A stretch of DNA of 64,000 nt from NCBI GenBank assembly GCA_029851415.1, contig CM056743.1, positions 13,384,727 to 13,448,726 on the forward strand, read 5' to 3'. Position 1 is the stretch's first letter. Each line of letters opens with the position of its first letter. The notes under the pieces are model-generated. The model did no database searches, was not told the DNA's origin, and saw only the letters and a program-made list of their open reading frames with translations. Below, one piece after another: positions 55,549 through 64,000 of the stretch. The position numbers and the translations under genes are program-made. Origin of the DNA: Eretmocerus hayati (Eukaryota; Arthropoda; Insecta; Hymenoptera; Aphelinidae).

Positions 55549-58500
55549 TGTCAGCATCATACATCATTTTTCGTCAAAAATGTCAGTTTTTGGAAACTTA
55601 ATACCGACAACTGGGAAGATTTGTTCCCAGTAGCACATGATCAGTATCGTGATCTTATTGATTTTAGACCAGGTTTAAATGGATATATTATAGTTTTCCT
55701 AATTATAATATATATCCATTTCCTATTATAATTTTCTTTAAATGGATATATTATAATTTTGCGCAATAAAAAGAATTGTTTGAAGCGGTTTTATGTATGA
55801 TCATATATGTTTATGGAATTGTATGTTTTACATGGGCTATTCAAATTACAGTTAATTTCGAGACTCGATCGATATGATCAAGCAACGATTTTATCAATAC
55901 GAGGACGTCAAATAATCAAAAATATTCAATTCGGTTTAGATTTGAAAATATATTAGCAAATTTTCTGACCTTGTCGTCTTGCAGTGAAAACAATTTTATC
56001 CAATCTATGCACCCTCCGAACATCGTATGGTTGCGATTATCCATTGAAAAAATTTCTTTTGTGGAATTGTTGATCCTATAAGAGTGTTGGATATGATGTC
56101 GGGTGGCATATGTAGGACATGAATTTCGATTATTGGTAGAAATATGACGTGTGACGTAAATATGATGTCATATTGCAGTGAGTTTGAAATCTAAAAAATC
56201 TATAATCGCGTGATATACATATTATAATATAAATCGAAGCATGATTTAAAGTCATACAAAGAAAGAAAAAAAAAAAAACGATAGTCTATCGTGTCTATTC
56301 TTAATCGACTAGCGTCATGATTTACTTTTTTTTTTCTATATGATGCGCATCGATAAGGTTACATTGACGTAGAATGAACAGATCTAATAGTAAAGTTCAT
56401 ATATAATAACTGAATATATACATGTAAATAAGCTCATGTATTGAGGAAGCTTATGCTATAGCGTATGGCATATAGAATTGGTATCGAAGCAAATTTTGCG
56501 AATAAGGTACAAACGACAACGACGAAGACGACGATTGAGTGTCGTTCTGAACGATTTTAAGGGAAATGACACTGCGGAAACGGAAAGAAGATTGACAGAG
56601 TCGATTCAAATCGAGTAAAGCATCTACAGAGTCGTGGAATATGAAGAGAGCAGCATTAATCCATCAGATGAAGCTTCGATGCAATTTGCGGATGAGATAT
56701 TAGCAAAATGTATACTACTCGGCCCACACGTGGAAACTTGATTAGTCAGATTATTATCGACGCCCATATAGTCGCCTCCGTTACTACGCACACACACATA
56801 CACACATACGTAAATACTCGTTTATTTCTGTCTGTGTATATCGACACTAATTCTTATAAAGTGCACGCAACACACCAACTGAATTCTACATAATACATAT
56901 CTTTGCACTACCTAGGTTCATTCATTCATTCATTATAAACGAGCGAATAAGCCAATTGAACACGTGTAACGTTCTGTTCCTCTCACTCTTTTTTTCTTTT
57001 TTTCTATCTATATATCCTTCTCTCTCTCTCTTTCTTATTCTAATCGTTTTCAACCCATATGCTTCTTGATGAAGAATATCTATATATATATGTATAGCTT
57101 ACTTGCTTCTGGCGCGTATAATTCGCAGATAAGCAACCGACGTATAATACTAATTACCAAGTTATTTCCCCATTCACGAGATACATTACGAGCTAGATTG
57201 CTCAAACCGATATATACGTATACTATGTATAAATTGAGTAGCCTTAGCTTTTGAATCAATATGGAAGTTCTATACCTGAAAAAGAAAATGAGAAAGAGAG
57301 AAGTGCGTTATGGGTCGTTCAGATGTCGCCCGCGATGCGCTTGCAAATTTGCATTCTCGAGATCTTTATATGTGGTAAGATAAGATAATAATCTCGATTG
57401 GGCAATTTTTGTACGAAAAAGACCCGTATATATATATGGTAAGGATGGGTGTGATTCAATGATGTAGATTTTATCTTGGTTATGTTCTTACAAGTTGTAA
57501 GAATGTGTCGAATTGAGTGTGATTATTATGATCTCATTCTCTAATGAGTTACAAGAAATTTAAGCACTCTATACTTGTATTCTAATTAGACCCTCGTGGT
57601 TAAACGATTTTCCTTTCAATTGAATCGTCGTCGATATGAAAATATTTTTTCAAATTTGAGTTCTTCGCCCCATTGAGAAATAATTGGCCCAGATTTCCAA
57701 AATTCAACTGGTTTGTTGAGCATTGAATCGATTTCATTTGATTTTGCCGTCAATCCATTGATTGATTAAGTGCATTCAGCTGTCTGAAGTTTTATTTCGA
57801 AATTCCTCAAAGTTTGCTCATCAAACTCATGAGCTAAGTTTTAAGGCATGAAAAATCGCATCGAAGGAAACCGTTAAATATGAATATGAACACATGGGGC
57901 TTCGGAAACACATTTTTCATTACTTTAATCTCAAAAGATTACGTTCAAAGGTGACTTTCAGGGTTCTCGCAATAATGAAATAATAAATTCACACATCGTT
58001 TGCAAGCACCATTTCGGGCACTGGAGGGCGTATCTCGCATAATGCCCGAATAGGACTAACGCGCTTAGTACGAAAATTTGGAAAATCTAGACAAAGTTTG
58101 ATCATTGAAAGCTCATAGGTTTGGATGTCAATTTGATCTCTGATTTTGTCACTTGATATTTTTTCCCAAATACAGTCACGGTGGGATGTAAATATCTTTT
58201 CGGAAGTGAGATATTTGAGGAACACAATATTGCTCGAGTATATTGAGAATTTTGTCTCTACATGCCTTGTTGTAGTCATATTGAGTCTTCATAAGAAATT
58301 TAGCTAGTCGTTTGAATTTTTTTAATTCAAATACACAACTTCACGTGGAAACTATCCAATATTGGCATCAGAAGCGGTCAAGTGACTAAGGAAGATTATT
58401 TTGATCTCTCAGTTCAGATGGCCGATGGACATTGATCATTATTTTCAATCAAACCGGTAGTAAAATCTATTCTACATTCTACTGTGTGTACATTCTACTA

Positions 58501-59164
58501 TGCAATGTTGATCTTCATCAATATTAATCGGAGTGAAAAATGAACAAGCTAAAAATTAATTAAAATAATGCAGAATTTTATAATCCAAATTATTCCAATT
58601 TTAGCGATACTGTCACATCGCATTCGCAAGTAAAGTAAACCCCCTATGAACAATCAACCCTTCACATCACGCACACATGCAATTCTCCATAGCCAATCTA
58701 CCTCTGATGTGCTGTTTGTTAACCCTTATAGGTGGGTAAAATTCAGTCACATAGGCCAACTAATAAATGTGTTTACTGTGATACAAACGATCTTTACCTA
58801 TATGTGGAAGAAAATATAGCAACTAATACAATTGTCTGCATATACTATAATACGAATAGAAAGTACAGGTATATAGGGTTGATGCATGAAGAAAAGACGA
58901 ATTAAGGGTAAAGTAAAAAATTCTCGATGCCGTGCAAGAGATAGGCCAATAAAGCTTGCTCACGCCAGCGAACAATTAAATTATTAAGCGTCGGGGTATA
59001 AGGCGATAACGAGTATATGAGTGTAGAGACCCTCAAATGATCTTGCCACCCACACGCACGAATATTTCACCGCCATAGCCACCAACTCGATATATGTAGT
59101 ATGTATCGTACAAAGTCCGGACTATGAGAGAAAGAAGGGCTCACAGGACTTGAAAAGGTCTTTT
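55549..59164. other. No gene recognised; one TIR-family fragment
   Basis: An AATGGATATATTATA hairpin lies at about 55678-55760. ACGAC-rich and CT-rich simple sequence is at 56513-56535 and 56985-57035. Open frames are short. Confidence 0.4.
55850..56050. mobile_element. Diverged arm of the 615-bp TIR family
   Basis: GACTCGATCGATATGATC near the left and ATGCACC...ATCGTATGGTT near the right occur in the same order and spacing as in the arm of the 9993-10607 element (CACTCGATCGATATGATC ... ATGCACC...CTCGTATGGTT). Only one arm is seen. Confidence 0.5.
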
Positions 59165-60070
59165 TTATGTGATGGGCACATACACACACAGAGAGACACG
59201 CACAACATCACCCCACACCACACCTTACACGGATACGGACATGGACACGCACAGACAAACACAGACACACATAACATCACTACCCCACACCACACCTTAC
59301 ACGGATACGGACACGGACACGCACAGACACACACAGGCACACACACAACATCACCCCACACCATACCTTACACGGATACGGACACGTACACGCACACACA
59401 CATATGGACACACACACAGACACACACGGACACCTGCACACACACGCACGCACGCACACACACACAGACACATACGCAACATCACCCCACACCACACCTT
59501 ACACGGACACGGACACGTACACGCACAGACACACACACAACATCACCCCACACCACACCTTAGGGTGCGTCCCCAAATTGATGCATATGCATGCATATGC
59601 AGTGCACACTGCGCATACGCACTGCACATGTGCACATGTGCAGCTCATCGAAGTTGAGCAAAAATTGAAGGGCTCGCATCAGAGAACTTCTAATATGAAT
59701 CGGGTTTTGTCTTTGCTGCGATACCGGCTGATCAAAAACAGATCTAGACGAGTTCCATCTAGATTTGGCTGAAATTTGATGAGCTGCATATGTGCATGTG
59801 TGCAGTCCGTATGCGCAGTGTGCACTGCATATGCATCTTTTGGGGACGCACCCTTACACGGATACGGACACGTACACGCACACACACATACGGACACACA
59901 CAGACACACACACGCACGCACACTCACACACCTTACACGGACACCGACAAGTACACGCTTACACACACGGACATACACACAAAAGCATGTCACACCACAC
60001 ACGGACACGGACAACGTACATGCACACACACACACAAGGATAGACAGACACACATACATTCATTCATGTG
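59165..60070. repeat. ACAC/ACGGACACGG minisatellite
   Basis: Units of about 60-130 bp combine AACATCACCCCACACCACAC, CTTACACGGATACGGACACG and CACAGACAC runs. Units start near 59202, 59270, 59346, 59477 and 59539 and continue after an insertion at 59563-59853. Cys- or Thr-rich open frames over it are artefacts. Confidence 0.85.
59563..59853. mobile_element. Harbinger-like MITE inserted in the minisatellite
   Basis: The 291-bp element has ends GGGTGCGTCCCC and GGGGACGCACCC and inverted arms of about 85 bp made of GCATATGC-type palindromes. TTA flanks both sides (59560-59562 and 59854-59856). Neighbouring minisatellite units read CACACCTTACACGG uninterrupted, so the empty site is visible in the window and confirms a TTA duplication, as made by PIF/Harbinger elements. 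Confidence 0.85.
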
Positions 60071-63000
60071 GGATCACAAATAGTATATCCTCACAGTGGC
60101 AAGCCGTGTATGGCTGAAAGGATAGTGTAATACATTATAGGAGAGTTGAGGAGAGTTTGAGCTAACGAGAATCGCCGGTCTAATGAGTTTTGCAAAGGAG
60201 GAACTGGGTACATATAAAGCGCCGGTTAAATTGAATTGATAAGGGACGTACACATCACATCAGACTGAGCTAAAACCAACTTAGAGCGCAGTCTAGCTTG
60301 GGTACGTCACTTTTCCCGCGGTAGTAGTGGCGCGGAGGGCATGCAAATTGCTTGAACACTTACAGCACCTGCGCGATCGCAACCATACACGAGTTTATGT
60401 ATGGCCTGTTCATTCATTATGCCGTACTCTGATGCTCTTGTGTGTATATAACCTCAGCGAGCGATAACACACTAATTTGCACAACGATGGAGCTTCATTT
60501 TGGGTTGGTTGTTTAGCGCTTTTAATCGCAATTTTTCGAGTAATTCATCAATCAAGAGCTTATCTTTCGAACCGTTTATCAAATCAGCTTCTTATGTTAA
60601 AGAAGTGGTTATTATTGAAATTGGTGAATATGACTGTGGGGTAGTTCAGTCAGACAACAATCCTTGAGTAATGAGGTGAATTCCTCAGTCTACACTCATT
60701 GGGTACCTTCGAACCTATAATTCACATCTTGGAAGTCAAACATAAAATTACCATCACAGTAGAAACTCTCCAACTCGGAATTCCTTAACTAGAACAATAG
60801 TGAGTGACCCGGGGATTTTTTATGATACAAACAATAAGAAAACTGATCTCTTTTTTGCAATGAATCAGATGAATTCCTCGCTTTCAGAGCCGCCATAGCT
60901 CTGATATGCAAGAGAGTACCTAGATTATACTTGACTGACACTAACTAGTTGGGAAAAAGTATTTCCGAAGTAATTTTGAGATTTTTATCGTCATGAAATT
61001 GGGTTTGCACCAATCAGAACCGAAGTAAACATAAGTTTACCATAACTTTTACAGATGTCTTAGTTTTTATATTCGAAATTTTTATCACATCCTTTTAAAA
61101 AAGATAACAATAATAATAAGTGATAACTTCCTGATAACTAGATAATTTGAATGGTTATAAAGTAGAAGTATATTTTAGAAATTTGATTTTCCAGAGACAG
61201 CCTGTAGCTTAAGCTTCGGAGGTTCGTCACTGAATGGAGATCTTCCAAAAAAGAGATTCGAAACATAATTTTCAATCATTAGCTGGCATGCTTCCCCCCA
61301 AATAACATAGTCAGCACATCTGGGTGGATTCCACCCAGGTGGACAATTTGATGGTTTGGCTTCTAGAGTCAATCTGTCGGTTTCGATTTTTTCAAGAACT
61401 ATTTTTGATTATTTGTTTAATGAAGTATTGTACCTGAATAATCGCCAAGACCGGATGAACAATTTCAAAAAATACAAATGTCCGAAAAGTGCAGAAAACT
61501 AGAATTCCCCATCAGTACGGGCTGAAAATTCAAGTGAGTCATCCTAAGAAGCTGGAGTAGATTCGTAAAAAATAGTGCTTTGGTGAATTTTGCAAGGAAG
61601 GTATTCATTCTGATTCATGTCTCAATTCATATATTTTGACGAATGAGTCGAAGATTTTCATTTTCAAGTCATATGTCATAATAAACACCTTTTTTGAAAG
61701 ATCGACCACTGCACTATCTTTTTCTTATATCTACTTGAGCTTGAGATGGCTCAGAAGAATTTCCAGCTCGTTGCAATGGAAGTTTTATCTTCTAAAATTT
61801 CTTTGGTGTAGAGTATCATTTTCTAAATGTTCTGCAACACTATGTCCATGACTCGAGGGATTTACTTTTTGCAGTTTCTGGCACTCTTCTCGCACGGCTG
61901 TCAAATGTACGTTTGGGTGCATGCATGCGAAATGAAAATAGAAAACAACGCACGTAATCTCAAATTACATATGATTCATTACGACCAAGGAATAACACTC
62001 GAGTAAAAAATACACAATGCGCGCGTAGCAAGCTGGGGTGTTTAACACCCAGTAGCCATTTCCTTTTGCTGTTGCGGTGAGATACGCTGAAAGTTCATGG
62101 TCGGTAAGTTACACGTCTTGACTACCAACAGATTTTACTATTAGCCCGGGAAACTTTAAATTATGAGCGTGGCTATCTCATAAAAGAGGCCTTGGGTGGA
62201 ATACACCCATGTTGCTCAACCGAGGGCTAATATTCGAGCTTTAAATCTCACAACTATCATTTTCGTTGGGCATGATTTTGAACACTAGTCGCACCCATCA
62301 GTTTGGAATGAATTCTGACTCAAGTGAGTGGGATCTGACTCAAAACTTATGGTTAGATGAGCCATTTAGGTTTCACTCCTTATAGCTTGAAGTCAAAATC
62401 TCACTCCGACAAGTTTAGAGAGTCCTACAAAGATTACTGCGATGTGCCACGGTGGAAAATTCCAGAGAAAATTTTGAGTCATCTGTCCTTCACAACGTAC
62501 AAAAACACGAATTCAGTCTGCTCTATCACTCAATCTAAACTGTTCTTAACTACCCTCCCCTCCCCCTCCTCACACATCCTCCACATATAGGACGTCCTAC
62601 TGTGACACAAATTGAATCTACATTCTCCACACCGTGCATCGAACTCTGTCATAATATACAGAATGCTCAAAGCAGCCATGGCGCATTGCACGTATTATAC
62701 AAACATTATAAATATATTGATTCGATATATCTCGAAGCTGTAAATGTATACATATTGGAACTGCATGAGTACTGGTTTTATTTTACGACCCAAGCGATCG
62801 TTTGGTTGCAAATTTGAGCATCGGTTTGCTAATGGTGTCTGTAAAGAGAGCGGAAAGTTGGAAAGTTCACCGTTACAATTGATTGAACGAGAAAAGAAGG
62901 GTAGAGAAGAGGGGGAGGAAGAGTATAACAGGCCTGTTTGTCGATGAAGCGCAGGGTGCATTCAGTATATATAGGGCTCGAAGTGCAGCGACCCCAACCG

Positions 63001-63185
63001 TGCATGTGATGCAGCTTTGCTCGCGAGCGGCTAAACTTTATATCGGATCGAGAAGTCGATGACAGCTTAAGAGCCTTTCGCGCGAGCTCTTAAGAGGATA
63101 ATTTTTTCATTCGTGCCACTTTGACAATTTAATAATTTCCTTCTCTTATTTTTATTCTTCTTTTTTACTCGCTCTGCTTGTACAG
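60071..63185. other. No gene recognised
   Basis: This is mostly AT-rich. A GC-richer patch at about 60290-60400 includes an octamer-like ATGCAAAT at 60341. Palindromic words such as GGGTGTTTAACACCC (about 62037) and GGTGGATTCCACC (about 61323) lie here. A strong polypyrimidine tract precedes 63186. Confidence 0.4.
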
Positions 63186-63642
63186 GAATAATCGGGAACA
63201 CGATATCCGCGGTCTTACAACCCTTTGCTTGGATATCCTATACCATGTATTATGGAAAACCACAGAAGACTATACCATGATTCTAGTGTTGGTGATATTT
63301 GGTTTATTATTTCTGCTATCCATGCACGTGTTTATCAAAAAGCTAAAATTTGATTGCAGACTCGCCATTCTGCCTCGTATACAATACGTTTTTGAATTCG
63401 CGAGTCTCATCGAGCGCAGATCATTATTAACATTTCAGCAATTACGAACTCTTGTAGGCTTGTTTTCCATTGGGACAGAGGTTGGCGGCAAATATCAAAG
63501 CTACATTAGCAATGAGTTTAATGAAGATTGGGCAATACTTATGGCTCTGTGGAAATTATTGATGCACATTGAACGAATAATTTTGAGGTTAGGTGCGCAC
63601 TTGGAGATAAAAAGACGGCCGAACCTACACTCCGACCATTAA
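63186..63642 (+). CDS. Possible internal exon or ORF with one membrane segment
   Basis: A strong pyrimidine tract and TGTACAG end at 63185, after which a frame stays open for 152 codons to a TAA at 63640-63642, unusually long for this AT-rich region. It reads NNREHDIRGLTTLCLDILYH. An ATG at 63277 starts MILVLVIFGLLFLLSMHVFI, a clear hydrophobic segment, followed by a basic KKLKFDCR and a soluble-looking part. The stop codon is inside the TTAA target of the adjoining piggyBac-like MITE, so the original reading frame may have continued. Entry phase does not fit the Rx-like exon 1, so it is not its second exon. No family is recognised. Confidence 0.35.
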
Positions 63643-63862
63643 CCCATTGACTACATACCTCCAAAACATCACGTTTACCATACCTGGGGTCAGTCAGACC
63701 CCGTATATAGAAAATTGTTGATCATTATTCAATGAGCGGATGTATCGTCATACCCGAAGTAATGGCTGATGGCGCCACCGGTATGATTTCAAACATTCGG
63801 TTGCCACCTTTGAACGTTGAAACTGATCTGGGGTCCAGGTGACCCCCAGTTTGTCCAACGGG
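63643..63862. mobile_element. piggyBac-like MITE with TTAA target
   Basis: The left end CCCATTGACTACATACC follows TTAA (63639-63642). The right end, inverted, reads CCCGTTGGACAAAC and is followed by TTGA, a one-base variant of TTAA. Internal GGGGTCAGTCAGACCCC and GGGGTCCAGGTGACCCC palindromes lie near the ends. Short, with no transposase, so a MITE. Confidence 0.6.
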
Positions 63863-64000
63863 TTGAGATGGTGGATCTAGAATTTCCGAATTCACAAGTT
63901 CAGAGGAACATCTCGAATTGCTCTGACATGCAAAGAGTATCATTGAATCATTCACCAAATTTGATTGAAAGTTTGAGGGAAAATCGAATTTTTAAACAAG
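63863..64000. other. Window end, nothing recognised
   Basis: This is a short flank after the MITE with no supported feature. Confidence 0.4.

Noticed and set aside
59122..60059. Cys-rich and His/Thr-rich open frames
   Set aside because: They are translations of the ACAC/ACGG minisatellite and present on both strands in several frames.
63186..63642. Second exon of the Rx-like gene
   Set aside because: The Rx-like exon 1 leaves one base, whereas this frame needs two. The alternative joined frame stops quickly and shows no homeodomain.

Overview
This is eukaryotic, AT-rich, gene-poor DNA. The one confidently recognised gene piece is the first coding exon of an Rx-type paired-like homeobox gene (28351-28699, + strand). 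It has a Q/S-rich N-terminus, the octapeptide HSIDAILG and a consensus splice donor. Together with short introns, insect-style microsatellites and many small transposons, this points to an insect; the order cannot be fixed from the sequence.

Layout. 0.7-2.7 kb: a diverged 51-bp (17-codon) tandem repeat, open in several frames on both strands but interrupted. 6.0-7.4 kb: a foldback repeat and a TIR transposon. 9.5-10.6 kb: a 1.07-kb palindromic composite flanked by a 14-bp target-site duplication. 13.3-15.8 kb: a 101-bp tandem repeat split by a 1.86-kb TIR element. 16.7-19.8 kb: a GC-richer, coding-like but fragmented plus-strand locus of unknown function, with two related acidic modules and a poly(A) signal. 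21.18-22.07 kb: a complete 881-bp LTR retrozyme. 26.5 kb: a tRNA-derived SINE. 27.7-28.7 kb: the Rx promoter, 5'UTR and exon 1; the sequence to the right is probably its first intron. 33.0-35.5 kb: a 316-bp satellite. 38.5 and 43.3-44.5 kb: a MITE and a larger relative sharing termini. 50.6-53.5 kb: nested TIR elements and a degenerate tandem array interrupted by a GC-rich insert. 55.2 kb: a 327-bp hairpin. 59.2-60.1 kb: a minisatellite carrying a Harbinger-like insertion. 63.2-63.9 kb: a possible exon whose stop codon lies in the TTAA target of a piggyBac-like MITE.

The main discovery candidate is the retrozyme on the minus strand. It has two 274-bp TG...CA LTRs, a 4-bp TSD (TGAC), a primer binding site complementary to tRNA-Trp and a polypurine tract, with no coding capacity. 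Each LTR carries a complete type III hammerhead ribozyme with stem I, stem II, the core CUGAUGA/GAAA and a 10-11 bp loop-loop helix. The ribozymes are exactly 607 bp apart, so a transcript should self-cleave to a 607-nt RNA able to circularise.
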